From positions 64,735,741 through 64,799,740 of the forward strand of contig CM041465.1 of the NCBI GenBank assembly GCA_023213395.1: 64,000 bases of DNA. Reading direction: 5' to 3'. The stretch's first letter is position 1. Every line of letters starts with the position of its first letter. Made by a program: the position numbers and the translations under genes. This DNA comes from Cycas panzhihuaensis. Its lineage: Eukaryota > Cycadophyta. The notes under the pieces are model-generated. The model was not told where the DNA came from. It saw nothing but the letters and a program-made list of their open reading frames with translations, and did not search any database. Below are positions 1-11,404 of this stretch, piece by piece.

Positions 1-1000
1 TGATAATTATTTTACTTGTTGTTAAGGATAAGGGAATGGCTTTAGCCCATTTGGTGAAGTACTCTATGGCAGTTAAAATGAATTTGTGCTAGGAAAAAGA
101 GGGTGGAGTAATGACTCTAATTAAGTCTAATCCCCATTGGGAAAATAGCCATAGAGAGACCACTACATGTAGCACCTTAGAAGGATAATAAACAATGTTA
201 GCATGCTCTTAGCATTAGCAACAACATTGTGCATAAGCATGGGCATATTTAAACAAGGTCAACTAGTAATATCCTATACATAAGATTCTTTAGGCCATTG
301 ATTAGCCTCAAAAGTGACCTTTATAAATATCACTATGGCATTCATGAAGGATCTAGTTAGTCTCATCTAGTTTGACACAATGGAGGAGGATGCCATCAAA
401 TGATCGTTTATACAATACATCCCTCATGAGGAAGTATTATCAAGCTGAGGCTCTCACATATGACTTTACTTTATCACTAGCATTAGTAGGGTACTCTTAC
501 TAGGTTAGGTAATTAACTATTTCCCCATACCATTCACTATTTTCCAATGGATGGGTATTGGTATGTTACAAGGCTAGAATATATTTGTCAGGAAATGAAT
601 CATCAATCGAAACCTTCAGAGAATTTGGTATGGGAGCATCTACCAACTATTTTGCAATGATCATTCCTTTTTTGGATTTTTAGTTAATAATCTTAAGATC
701 ATACTCTTGAAGGAGTATGGCCCATTTACCTGCCCCACCTATCAAGTCTGATCAAGTTAGTAGATCTTCAAGGATTAAATTGGACAATCGTATAAGTAAT
801 ATTACTAAGGAGGGAATGTCTAAACTTTTGTTAGCATAGACTAGCACTAGGCATTCTTTTTCAGCTAACAAGAAGTTTAGTTCTACCACCACTAATGTAC
901 GACTAATGAAGTAGATAACCCTTTTAGTCTTAGAGCCATCCTCTTAGGCTAGCATAGCCACAAGGGATTCTTCAGTTATTGAAGTGTATAGGATAAAGGG
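1..1000 (-). pseudogene. Element A integrase N-part and RNase H remnants
   Basis: Read on the minus strand, 1-300 matches the start of the integrase core of D (30-kb region), and about 660-1000 matches the D RNase H block at 30611-30949. The stretch between them corresponds to the RNase H-integrase linker. In a live element these would process the RNA-DNA hybrid and insert the cDNA. No open frame longer than a few dozen codons survives. The identification rests on nucleotide similarity to D, which is easy to see by eye, for example around 40-170 against 29990-30120. Confidence 0.65.
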
Positions 1001-1009
1001 ATGGTCAAA

Positions 1010-1793
1010 GAGAGGGGGAGCTAATACTAGACTAATATAAGGGCTCATTTGAGCTCTTGAAAGGTTTCTTAGGCCCTAGAGGACTAAACAAAAGGAGCTT
1101 CCTTCCTTAATAGGTTGGTTAAGGGTTTAGCATTTATAGTGAAGTTTGTTAAGAAATACCTTAGGAACCCTCACCTCCCCAAAAATGACTTAATATGTCA
1201 TTGTATTCTTAGAGGAGGTATCTCAACTATAGCTTTGACCTTGTCAAGGCCAATTTCGATTCCTTATTTAGAAATAAGGAACTCTAAAAGCTTATCAGTC
1301 ATTAATGCAAAGATGTATTTGAGTGGATTTAAGTTGATGTGGTATTTATAGAACACCTTACAAAAATTACTCTAATGTCTATAGGGTAATCAACCCTTTT
1401 TTAGGAGAGGCCAATCATGTCACCTATAAAACCCTTAATAGTTTTATTAATAAGATCATGAAATATGAATCGTATTGCCCTTTGGTAGGTAGCACCAGTA
1501 TTGTTAAAACCAAAGGGAATGGATCTGTAGGTAAACATCCCCTAAGGAGTAGTGAAGGCCATCTTATGATGGTCCTCAGGGGATATTTAGATTTGGTTAT
1601 AACCAAAAAACCCATCCATTAAATATATAACTTTAAAATTAGTTGTACAATTAATGATTTGATTGATGAATAGGAGAGGAAAGTTGTCATTTGGATAAGC
1701 CTTGTTAATATCTCTAAAGTTGACATAAATTTTGATGGCCCCACTCTACTTAGTAATGGGTACAATATTAGAAACCCATCTAGGGTAATCGAT
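1010..1793 (-). pseudogene. Element A reverse transcriptase remnant (5' part continues at 19460)
   Basis: The minus-strand translation keeps fragments of a Ty3 RT palm and fingers, including a stretch resembling the D copy around 31306-31569. The catalytic YxDD-type box reads F-I-G-D at 1419-1430, so one catalytic Asp has become Gly. The upstream part of the RT coding sequence and the pre-RT region lie across the element B insertion, starting at 19465. It is inactive and kept only as sequence. Confidence 0.65.
1789..1793. repeat. Target-site duplication of element B, left copy (TCGAT)
   Basis: TCGAT directly precedes the 5' LTR start (TGATCC at 1794) and is repeated exactly after the 3' LTR end. 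Removing element B and one copy restores the RT sequence of element A, as judged against element D at 31730-31760. Confidence 0.9.
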
Positions 1794-2843
1794 TGATCCA
1801 GCAGGGTCTACCACATGTTACAGGATGCAGAAAATTCTAGGCATTGGTATAACTGAAAGAGATATGGCCAAATGGTATCAAAATTATATGAAATTTTGTG
1901 TAAAGGGAGAAGACACATCCCACTAGATGTGTACAAAAGGTGGGGTTCAGAAAATATCATTTGATTAGAGTTCAAGCCTTGTTTTTGCATAAAATTAATC
2001 CCACAGCTAGCAAAAAAAATAGAAAATATATATTATAATTATATGAATAGAAATATGGCCAAATGATATGAAAATGAGCTAAAATTTTGAGGAAGCATAT
2101 GAGACATTTGTTCCTATATGTGTGCCAAATTTGAGCTAAATTGGAGTCCGTTAAGGTCAGTTACAAGCTATAACTTTTAAGAATTACATGAAGGCCACTT
2201 GGATAGAAGAAAAACCACAAATACATATTATTATTAAATGAATAAAAATGCAGACAAATGACATCCAAATGAGCTAAAATTTTGAGGAAGATGAGGGGGA
2301 ATATGTTCCTATATGTTTACCAAATTTAAGCCAAATTAGAGTATGTTAAGATCTATTACAAGCTATAACTTTTTAAGAATTGCATGAAGGCCACTTGGAC
2401 AACATGCATTCTAGTGGTTAGTGGTTATACTTGCATGATTGCCACTTGTTAAACATGTAATTTTGGTTTCTTTCTATAAATTGAGCCCTAATATAGGTTG
2501 GAGAGGTGGTACTTGGAGACTTGACTTGGAAAGCATCCTTGGAGAGGTATTTGGAGGGTTGGAGTCCCCCTTATGGTATAATTGTATCATTTATTCCTTA
2601 TAATTTACCATTCTTTTGCTAGTTGATTTCTCCACCATTAAATGGAGATTTTCATAGTTTAATAAAAGTATTACTCCTCATACTTTTAGATCAATGGTAA
2701 GAATAAATGATTTGGTGTAGAATTTTCCTTTCATGGGCTCATTGTTATTTTGATGTTATTGAGATTTCTATACTAACTCCTAGGATCTTAAGGAGAAAAG
2801 GTTAATAATTGACTTCATCACAAACTAAGCTCTTTTGGGATCA
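1794..2843 (+). repeat. Element B 5' LTR
   Basis: Starts TGATCC and ends GGGATCA (TG...CA), and pairs with 18406-19459. A TATAAA box lies at 2475-2480, about 370 bp before the LTR end, so transcription probably starts in the interval after 2500. The primer site follows within 5 bp. Confidence 0.92.
2475..2480 (+). promoter_or_regulatory. TATA box in element B 5' LTR
   Basis: TATAAA in the context CTTTCTATAAATTGAGCCC, conserved exactly in the 3' LTR at 19091-19096. Its position relative to the LTR end fits a U3/R boundary. Confidence 0.6.
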
Positions 2844-2847
2844 TATT

Positions 2848-2861
2848 TGGGTATCAGAGCC
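2848..2861 (+). other. Primer-binding site of element B (initiator-Met tRNA type)
   Basis: TTGGGTATCAGAGCC lies just after the 5' LTR. It matches the plant initiator-Met tRNA primer site TGGTATCAGAGC with one extra G, which is either decay or a base-call error. Confidence 0.8.
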
Positions 2862-2973
2862 TGTGATCTTTATTGTAGGGTGAATGGTATAAACAAGGAA
2901 AGGATACAAAGAGAAAGGTGAAGACTTTCTTGTGCTACAATCACCAAGAAGACAAAAAAAGAATCCAAGCACC

Positions 2974-3773
2974 ATGGCTGAAAAAGAAGATGGAGAAATT
3001 AGATTTGAAAAGCTTGAGAAGAACGTAGAAGCCTTGATGCAAATGATGACCCACCTTCTACCTCTAGTCAAAGGAAAAGGCAAAGAGAAGAAATTTGAAG
3101 GAGGATCCACATATGACCACAACCATGAAGAGGAAGAGGAGGAGACCTTAAAGCACTCTTTTGAAGAAAGCAAGGGTACTTCATCTCATCAACCCTTCAA
3201 GGTGGAGGCAAAGTTGGATATTCCAACTTATGATGGAGAGGTAAATGCTAAAAAGTTGGACCATTGGTTGGATCAACTTGAAACCTACTTCATAATTTAT
3301 GCTTATAGTAATGCTCAAAAGCTTTCATTTGCTAGGCTCAAGTTGTGTAAACATGTATTGACATGGTGGAATACATTTTTGAAGACTCATGATGTATCTT
3401 ATTTTTCATGGAGGCATTTTAAGAAAATAATAAAGAAGCAATTCTACCCCATAGGTCATGAGGAAGACCAATGGGTCACTTGGCAACATTTACGCTAAGG
3501 GAGAGGTGTAAGTGTCCAAGACTATACTTCTTTATTTTTTAGGCATGGCATGCTACTTGGTATTAATATGGATAAACATGTCACTCTTATGAAATTCATT
3601 GGAGGATCACATAAATACATAAGGAAGGAACTAAGGCTTTTTAAGGTTCAATCCATTGGAGAAGCAAGTAGGATGGCTATGGCAATAGAAAGTAAAAGCA
3701 ATAAATCTACATTCATGTCTAAAGATTTTACTTTTTCTTCTAATAAGTATGAAAAGAATCCTAAATTACACTC
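2974..3773 (+). pseudogene. Element B gag, N-terminal part (interrupted by element C)
   Basis: The ATG at 2974 (MAEKEDGEI...) opens a gag reading frame. A charged coiled-coil-like N-terminus is followed from about residue 75 by a typical Ty3 retrotransposon gag region (LDIPTYDGEV..., then WLDQLETYF, WWNTF and a capsid-like helical stretch). One in-frame stop at 3496-3498 sits in the segment after the WQHLR residues. The frame then stays open to 3773, where element C is inserted. It resumes in the same phase at 14704 once C and one copy of its target duplication are removed. Gag would form the particle that packages element RNA. Confidence 0.8.
3769..3773. repeat. Target-site duplication of element C, left copy (CACTC)
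   Basis: CACTC directly precedes the TGTTTCC start of the C 5' LTR and recurs exactly at 14699-14703. It marks element C as a discrete 5-bp-TSD insertion in the gag of B. Confidence 0.92.
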
Positions 3774-6332
3774 TGTTTCCCGGCTTCCGGGAATGGATAC
3801 GGAATCACCGACTCAGGTAAGTGCAGGTATGTCTCTAGCATTATCATCACTTTTATGTACTGATTGTCTGCTTACATATTTGCATGCGTATGACTTTGTG
3901 CACGGCCTGGTCATCGTCCACACCTATGTTTAGCCTATGACGACTATAGCAGGGGCACACTCTTAGCGAGTGTGGCACCCTGGTGACCGTATTACTTCAC
4001 TTGTCGCCCTCCTCTCTCCTGGATCCACCGGGTTTGCGCCACCTCCACCCGTGTGATGCCTCATCGTCGCTTGGTTAGCTTGCCACCTCATTTGGAGGCC
4101 TATTTCTGCTCCCGTGGGCCCGTTTCTTGGCTTGTTTGCTCCCGGGTGGGTGTTTTAGTTGTCCTTTAACCTTTTCTACTTTGCCCCAGCTGGACCTACC
4201 GGTAGGCCCCATTTGTGTCTCTGGTGCATCTGCCGTAATCTTCAGATCTGCGTGATCTTGCGATCTGCCGGAATTTTCATGTCACTGGAATATTCGCAGA
4301 TCGCTAAAGTTCCGTGATCTGTTCTCTGCTTGTTTTTAAAATCCGGTACAATTTCGCATTTATTTGAAGCGCCACGTGGTTCGCGCCTTTTCTCCCTCCC
4401 AGCCGTGCCCTATTCGCGTACTTTAGGGTTTTGCTTTAGTACTTAAACATCTTTTGGCTCGTTTTCAAGCTCTCTTTTGGATCTTTTTTACTCACTTTTG
4501 GATTTACTCTCAAGAGGAACACTCTCCTGCTCTGCTCTCTTCTGCTTACGAATCGACTGCACTCTTCATACAGCGCCCAGCTCTCCTTTGGCTTGGCTGA
4601 GACATTCTCTCAGCCCCTCAAACGCCTGGAGGGCTCCTTTGAAGCTTCACTGTTTTCTACCCAGGCAGTCCACGAGCTCCCCGTTTGCAAGTGTTTCCCG
4701 TTCCACCTCCATAGCAGGGCCCCTGGCCTGCTCTATTCCAGATCTGGGCTGTTTGTTCCAGCCCTTCTTCGCTGTCTTTTGGTCAGGCAAATCCCTTGCC
4801 TCCCTTTCCGGTACTCTTCACTTTGTATTTGTTTTGGTGATATTTACACTTGACTTATTTGTTTTCATTTGTTGCTTGAGAGTTGGTTTTCCTCCTTCCT
4901 GAGGACTGCTGTACCACTCTCCCTCTGCTTCTTACTGCGTTTCTTTGTCCAAGGCGTGGCGTTGAGGGTTGCATAGGCTTGACGAGCCGGGTGGATTCCG
5001 CACCACCTTCCACGCTCCCAGCGGCTCAAAGCCCTCCAAAGCCTCCCTCTCGCCCCGTGCTACTCTTGGCTTGCAAACAAGGGTTCGAAGGCTCCCCTTG
5101 GTTGGGCAAACCCCATCACAAGTTGCGATTTGGGACCCTTTATTCAGGTTTGGGTGCCATCCATAGGCCCCAACCGCGGGTTCTTGCTCCACCTTTGCTC
5201 CCCGGTTACCCGGTTTGCTCCCCGTAGCATCCCGGTTCCCCGTGGGTGTCTTTGGGTCTTTCTTGCCCCTTCTTGCAGCCGTTTTCCAGCCTTGAGTCTT
5301 GACTTTCTCCTCGCTGCCCCGTGGCTCTTGGGGAGAGGTTTGGGTACCATTTGCGGGCGGTAGGCCACTCCGAGGCTTACCTTGTTGTTTCCTTTCATTT
5401 GGATCGTTCTTCTTTGGTATTTTCCTTATTGGACTAACATTGATGCATGTACATTTAGACTCTCGTTTATGTTGTTAGACATATATTGCTAGATCTTTGT
5501 GTTGCATATAGGTGTCTCCCCTCGGCAGGAGGGAGACCTTTGTTGCTTATACTGTCGGGACGCGGAGAACGCGTTGCCGTCGCCCCTTCCAGGCGTCCCT
5601 TGCATGTGTCATATTTTATGCTATCTCATTTGCTAGTTAGCGTTTCTTTCCTTCCTTCGGTATCACATTTATTTTTCCTGGGGAAGGTAAGGAAGCCCCT
5701 TTTCGCTCGCCGCTACATTTCACATCCGGTACGCTGCGCGGAGTGGTTGGGTGCTCCTCCTGAAGGCTACGCCATCTCTCACGCCTTGCCCGGTGCACGC
5801 CTCCGCTCCCTTCGCTACCCTGGTCTTTTTCCTTCTTTATTCTTTTCCTAGTAATTAGAACATCGAAAGATTAAAAGGGAAAATTGCCTTTTTTGTATTG
5901 GTTTGCGATTTGTTTGCCTTGTTGCATGTACTTTTGTTATTCGTAGGGAAGGTTGTAGGAGTCTTTTTCTCTTACCCTTCCTCCCTCTTCCCTAGCCATG
6001 CGCCTTGCTTCCCGTGACGTCAGATACCCAGGTTAGATTGCGTGAGGATTGTTCTTGGCCTATCCTTGTTAGGTTCTTTCTCTCTCCTTGGCCACCCAAG
6101 GGTGGGAGGGGCCTACTCCTGTGTCGACCTGTCTGCCCCACGTATCTCGCCTTCGCTCAAGATGGTGAAGGGTCACCCAAGAGTAGCCATACTCCATTGC
6201 AGATCCCGAACTCGCCTCCACAAGACGGGCGCCTCTGCGTGGTAGTTGCTTGCCTTGTAGGTTCCACTTCCTACCGCTTGCCACCATCTCTCCCGCGCCT
6301 ATCGGGCAGTGGTTATCCCAGTAGCAGGCCCA
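3774..6332 (+). repeat. Element C 5' LTR
   Basis: Begins TGTTTCCCGG and ends about AGGCCCA. It pairs with 12166-14698. Long AT-rich blocks are identical between the two LTRs (5331-5526 equals 13701-13896, 196 bp), while C/G-rich stretches differ by 1-3 bp indels. A consensus splice donor, CAG/GTAAGT, sits 43 bp from the start. Open frames in this LTR are not supported as genes. Confidence 0.9.
3815..3822 (+). promoter_or_regulatory. Splice-donor-like site near LTR start (element C, 5' LTR)
   Basis: AGGTAAGT at the start of the LTR matches the plant 5' splice-site consensus. The same hexamer GTAAGT recurs at 12204-12209 in the 3' LTR, and on the minus strand at 24594-24599 and 38739-38744 in element D. 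Function is inferred only from conservation. Confidence 0.4.
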
Positions 6333-6334
6333 TC

Positions 6335-6352
6335 GGGCGACCATACCGGGAC
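6335..6352 (+). other. Primer-binding site of element C (not initiator-Met)
   Basis: GGGCGACCATACCGGGA follows the LTR. It aligns with TGGCGACCATACTGGGG at the same place in element D (minus strand, 36058-36074). Sites of the TGGCGAC type are typical of Tat/Ogre-lineage elements and are often assigned to tRNA-Arg. I cannot confirm the tRNA here. Confidence 0.6.
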
Positions 6353-6419
6353 CGCCAAGAAGGGAGCTAGTCTCGCTCTCTGTTGGTTTCGCTACTCTGT
6401 GTGATCCTTTCTATACCGT

Positions 6420-8520
6420 TTGACCTCCACGTTGGGCGCCCCCAACGCTGTGTTATACTGCTCCTTCTCTTTCCCGACATCGCTTGGCCGACCTTGCATG
6501 CGCCTTTCTCTCGTCGCGCGGTCTACCCCTTTGTTAGAAGACCCCGAGTATAGCCTTCTTGCCTCGTCGGACCCCGATTCGACTATGGAAGGGTACTCTT
6601 CCGATTGACCTATCCCGCCTTGCTATGGAAACCCAAGCTCTTCCTTCATCATTCGAGTCCACCCAAGAGGGTGACGACTTTTACTACCCGATCGATCAAC
6701 ACCTTTCTTGTGCTCCCCATCCTTCTACCCACGCCTTAGAGGGATCCGCTCCTCCCGAGGATTGCCACGCGTGGCGATTTTATGAGGAACCTTCGGATGG
6801 ACATGCCTTGTTCGAGGTCCCGATCACCTCTTATGGGTATGTGGGGACTCCTCCCTGACGCGTGCTTGAGGCTCTTGACGGATGCCGCCGTGCGGCATGC
6901 TCTCAACCACGTCCCGAATGGCTTGAGGGTGTCCCGCGCAGGGGAGCCTCTTCCTCCTCTGCTCATCCCCCTCACGCTTCATCCTCGTCCGCCTTTCCCG
7001 TGACAACAAACCCTTTCGTGCCTACGCGTACGCCCCATTCGTTTCCTGCAGTGGGGGCACGTGTGGCACCTTCCATCCCTTATCAAGGCCCTAATGCCTT
7101 AGGGCCTTCTCACGGTGTGTCTGCCCCCCGGCGGGGGGTTAGCATCCCCGTCCCCGATCCAACTAATGTGCCGTCCCCTAATCTGGCACATGCTGCTCCT
7201 AGTAGGCCTAGTCGCCCTGCTAGCCTTCCAGTCGCCAGTCAGGTGGGATTCGTTCCCACGCATCCTCCAACCCAGCGCGTTGGTGCTTCTTTCTACGTTC
7301 CCCCAGGGTATACTTCTCAACCTTGGGGTGGTAGGGAAGCCGCCTTCCTGTTTATGGGTGGATCCGCTACACCCATACGGAATGGCCCCACCCACGGTGG
7401 TCTGAGTGGGCGTAACCCTGCCCGCATCCCTCTTGTCCGCCATCTAATGCAGTTCCATCCGTTGTGCCTTCGCAAGGGAATCGACTCCTTCCAAGGCGCC
7501 CTTTTCCCGCCCTTGTCGTGAGGGGTGGCTCCTCAAGGAGGGATGGGTGTCCTACCCCATCCGCCTCCTTGCGCGCCACCTACTGGGACGTTCGTTGATC
7601 CTACTTGCTCAGTGCAAGGGCGCGCCTTCGTGGACTTTAGGTCAACCCTCTCTCGGTTGAGGCGTTGCGAACCAACTTGCCGCCTCATCCTCCCGGGTTC
7701 CTAGATTCGATGGGACTTCGTCAGAAGACCATGAGCATGTCCGTAGTTTCGTATGGCATGCATCGACATCGGGCTTACGACCATATTTTGATGAAACTCT
7801 TTCCTCGATCCTTGCAGGTGACGCCTTAAATGGTTTTATCGTCTCCCCGCCCACTCGCCTATTCATTCCAAAGAATTGTGGACGAGTTCATCAATTACTT
7901 TGATGTAGCTCGCCCATTCGAGAGCGGGATGAAATCCCTTCTCTCGCTCAAACAAGGTCACGATGAGATGAATCGTGACTTTGTGCGGCGATTCCATGAT
8001 CTGCTTCACTCCACCAAGGCGACTTTGCCCGAGGAGTCAAGGGACTGTTGTCAATGCACTTCGTCCCAAGTCCACGTGGAAGTCCTCAAGATGGGGGCGA
8101 CCACGCAGTGATTCCGCTGATCGCCAAGTGCTTGGCGTTGGAGGCTATTGAGATCCAAGCCGGGTCTCAAGAAACCTCTTAAGCCCTCACAACGCCGTGA
8201 GGCACCACCCCTACCAAAGACACTAAACCTTCTCGGTACCGACGGTCTTCCTCTCATCCTACCGAGAGGACCTTAGATCCCTCACATCGCCTATACGCCT
8301 GCTCGAGCGCACGATGAAGGAGCTCAAGCTTCAAGGTCCTTCTGCCTCCTACTTCAAACAAACAAGTCCAACAAACTACCCAAGCTCCTCTTCCCGTGAA
8401 TGGAACGCCCAGTCTTCCCAAGCGAGAAGGTCCGACCCTCCGCTTGAGAAGAAGTGGTGTTCCATTCATGGGAATTGCTTCCATGACGATTCACGCTAGG
8501 GCCCAGATCCAAAGGATGCC
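6420..8520 (+). pseudogene. Element C gag, frameshifted
   Basis: Successive frames encode pieces matching the D gag at 33830-35904: an acidic N-part with STQEGDD, a long Pro/Ser-rich segment (frame at 6862-7521), a capsid-like segment with FVRRFHDLLHSTKATLP (7830-8110), a KCLALEAIEI-like stretch near 8130-8160, and a Cys/His cluster beginning CSIHGNCFHDD at 8458. At least four frame changes separate the pieces, most of them at C/G runs. Particle formation is the family role. Whether this gag is truly broken or mis-sequenced cannot be settled from the sequence alone. Confidence 0.65.
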
Positions 8521-8983
8521 CCTCGACGCGATTCCTCTCCCAAACGCCTCAAGGCCTAATCTAGACCAACTCGTTCACAAGGATCCGTTCCCTAAACATG
8601 GGGAACGTGATCGCAACCCCTAAACCAAGAACAACCGTAACCGAGGAAGATCACCTGATCCCCGCCCTTCCCGCGACAAAGGGAAGGGCGCCCGGAACTC
8701 TTCTTCCTCTTCTCGTTCTCTGGCCAGTACTCCGTCGCCTTCACGACCCCGGAATAGGGGAAGAAGGTGATTCAGCTTGAAGCAACTCTGACTTTCGCCC
8801 TTACGCGATCTCAAACCGCTAAGGAAGCGGCGGGAGCTGCCGGTTCTTCCGTTCCTTCCGATCCCCTTCCAGAGACCCTTCCTCCGGAAATCCCTCTTTT
8901 CCCCAAGGCTATTCACATGCGCGGGTCGTTACGACTTTCAAGGGCACTTACCCAACCCATCGAAGGGTAAACCCTTCGCCGTC

Positions 8984-9508
8984 GTGGTCGGGCTCCAGAC
9001 GGTCGGCCGCAGAATGTCCTTGATGGACGCTCGAGGAGTTGTCCCGAGCAACGCCCTCCTCCTGGAAGCTTTAGGATCAGGAGATGTGCCTGTCCACGCT
9101 TTGGGCGTCGCCCAAGGTGGCGGACCCACTATTTCCTTCGATCCTAAGGATCTTCCTCCCGCCGGTGAACGGGAACGTCAGTGGAACTTCCCATTCACCA
9201 TCACGATCGATATGCCTGATTGTACCCTCCGAAGAACTGTTGTCGACAACGGCTCTTCTGTCAATGCCATGCCCTTGCGTGTTATGCAAGAGCTTGGTAT
9301 CTCCACCTTGGAACCCGTTCCCTGGCGATGCCAAGGGTATGACGGTAGCGAGAAGACCCCTCGGACCGCCGCGATTCCGCTCACCCTTGGGGACAAAACT
9401 TCTGCCGATGTTGTAGTCCTCGGCGTTGACGTGATTACAACCTCCTTCTGGTCGCCCATGGCTCGACCAAATGGGAGCCGTGTGTTCGACCCTTTGGGGA
9501 TAGCTTAA
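8984..9508 (+). pseudogene. Element C protease domain
   Basis: A 174-codon open frame with the retropepsin signature as VVDNGSSVNAMP (Asp codon 9244-9246). Upstream is the block FDPKDLPPAGERERQWNFP and downstream an RCQGYDGSEKTPRTAAIPL segment, all shared with element D (32880-33378). The family cleaves the gag-pol precursor as a homodimer. Near 9445 the C-terminal flap/helix part of the domain leaves the frame through a small indel. The D-N-G-S form, against the usual D-T/S-G, is shared in part by D (D-N-S-S) and A, so it may be a family trait and not decay. Confidence 0.65.
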
Positions 9509-9509
9509 A

Positions 9510-10480
9510 TTGGCCCATGACGGATTTAATGAGAGTGGTTCCGTGAACGCCTTTTGCCAAACAAACTCGTTATGCCAATTCGGCAAACCAAGGTTCACCC
9601 ACTCACGCCTCGGCTTGTTCAATTGGTATACCCAATCCGTCAAGAAGATCCCACATCTTCCCTTCCTAGTCTCGCACGCTTTGCCCCTATTGGCGTGGAG
9701 TTATGGGTACCTTGCTTCGCTCAAATGATGATGAATCGCTGACGAGACGAGGTTGTCTCCACCCATTTCTTTCCTTCGCGCCAATAGGTCGCACTGCCTC
9801 GCCTAGACCCTCGTTTGGAACCTCTCTCGTTGGTGAGACTAGCCCCTCGTCGTGTCACACACCATCGCTCGTGCTGACCCGCCCGCCGTGAGTTCTTCTC
9901 TCTCATTACCCTCCGCAGGTTATGGTTTTGAGGAATTGCCTTCGCTCCTCTCGAGGAGCCTCTTTCTGATTTTCCTTCGGATTTCCATGAAGGAGTTGAG
10001 CGATCCAATGATCACCCCGGTCCCGTTGCTCCTGTCCCTTCTAGCGCTTCTCCTACTCGAAATAGGGTCATCCATGGAGTGGACTATTTCGAGGATGATG
10101 AAGCCTCACTGAGCACCCAGCGGCCTTGCACCTAATCTGCCTTCTGGTCACCACCGACTTGGTCACCAGATGATCCTTGCGATCGGATCCACGCTCGCCG
10201 ATCTGATCCCGTCTCCTATTCCTCCTCCTCCCGTTGACCTTGCCCCTCTCCACTTTGAAGAGGGCAATGCCATGTGCATGGGGAATTCAAGACGTAGTCT
10301 TGGCCGAGCAAGGTCATTGGGGTTGGGCGGAATGCTCTCTGATGAGATTAGGGAATATTCCCCTGCTCCGTGAATTTGAGACATTTTCGTGGGATTATCT
10401 TGACATGAAGGGAATCGACTCCTCGATTGTCACTCATAACCTCACCACCCTTCCCGCGCCCACCACGTGTGCCGAAGCGG
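9510..10480 (+). pseudogene. Element C protease-RT linker and pre-RT segment
   Basis: Matches D 31800-32800 on the minus strand. It holds a Ser/Pro/acidic low-complexity linker with the landmark FAPIGVELWVPCFAQ around 9680-9725, then the HFEEGNAMCMG landmark near 10250 and an EFETFSWDYLDMKGID-like segment near 10370-10415. This region precedes the RT core in Tat-like elements, and no function can be assigned to the linker. Frameshifts are frequent. Confidence 0.55.
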
Positions 10481-10705
10481 CGTCCTTCACCCAAGCTTTA
10501 CGCCACCGTCGAGATGGAGGTAGAAAAGCTTCTGGCTGAGCTCGAATATCTCCATGACCGTTTGACCAAATTCCAACCCCGGTGGGTCGGTCCTTTTGTC
10601 ATTATCGAGAGATTCGATAATGGTGCCTATAGGATAGCCACCCTGGAGGGGCTCGAATTTGAGAAAGCCGTTAATGGGATGTTCCTTAAGGAGTTTCACG
10701 CTTGA
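10481..10705 (+). pseudogene. Fusion of RT N-terminus to integrase C-terminus (element C)
   Basis: The stretch encoding KLYATVEMEVEKLL belongs to the start of RT. It runs directly into LEYLHDRLTKFQPRWVGPF and a C-terminal block ending EFHA, which is the integrase C-terminus in D (29253-29430). The junction at about 10535-10545 sits on short similarity (AAGCTT/GAGCTC). About 2.3 kb of RT, RNase H and integrase core present in D is missing. The element could move only with enzymes supplied in trans. Confidence 0.75.
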
Positions 10706-11400
10706 CCCTTCTACGATCCCTCGCCTCGCTCTGAAACGAGCCTAAACTACCATCTTAGGTTGTCCCCATTCTTCCCAGCCGCGTGTAGAATGGCTATTTA
10801 AGATGGACCTCGCTTTGTCTCTCTGGTTCGTCAGCGGAACCCTGCCCCGTATCCTCTCGGGAACCTTGGTCCTCTCGCTTGGGCATCTCCCAACCGGGAG
10901 GACGCTTGGGGGCATTGTTGCTCCTCTTTCCTGTCTGGCGTTTCCTTCGCATATCCCGTTATGCTCTCCTGCAGACATGTATGCCGCCTCGCTTCCTAAC
11001 CTCACACCTCCATGTCGTCCCACTCACTTGCGTGGGTGTGTGCCCTGTTAGGTGTGTGGTTATACATGGAAGGAAAGCGTGTGCATCATACAATAAAATG
11101 TTCATAACATGAATCACCTACTACACAACATAACACTCACCCCATGCATATATACATATCAAAATCATGTCATCATACATCCACAGGAAGCCGGTGTCCT
11201 TGCAGGGGGTACAATCATATGGTCCTATATATGACCCCACAGGCCGTGCTTTCCTCCGCCAAACTATCCATCCATGTTCATCTGCTATGGCCCTACAGGT
11301 TACCTCATTGCTAGGTCCTCCTACCCTTGGCCACCACATTGTCTGCTTTCTAAGTGTTGCCTTCATCGCCGATCATCTGCTTGGATTTTGTGTCACCTAT
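10706..11400 (+). other. Element C 3' non-coding spacer with second deletion junction
   Basis: No open frame is supported here. The first about 580 bp match D 28600-29220 (minus strand), including GAAGCCGGTGTC and TATATGACCCC. At about 11291 the sequence jumps to the D segment near 25600, removing about 3.0 kb that contains the whole antisense mobile-domain-like gene of D. Confidence 0.7.
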
Positions 11401-11404
11401 GTCA

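Larger units (their letters stand above)
1..1793 (-). mobile_element. Element A (Tat-like Ty3/gypsy), distal pol segment
   Basis: This minus-strand segment is colinear with the pol region of element D (about 29960-31740), from the integrase N-terminal part through RNase H to reverse transcriptase. It stops abruptly at 1793 and resumes at 19460, because element B is inserted between the two halves. The 3' end of A lies beyond the left edge of the window. The copy is saturated with stops and small indels and depleted of CpG, so it is a long-dead insertion and the oldest layer of the stack. The Tat assignment rests on its likeness to D, which has the Tat-type additional RNase H. Confidence 0.8.

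Noticed and set aside
4477-6370. Several open frames of 60-120 codons on both strands of the element C LTR
   Set aside because: They lie in LTR sequence, are not kept in frame in the other LTR, and show no protein family features. The GC-rich composition lengthens chance frames.
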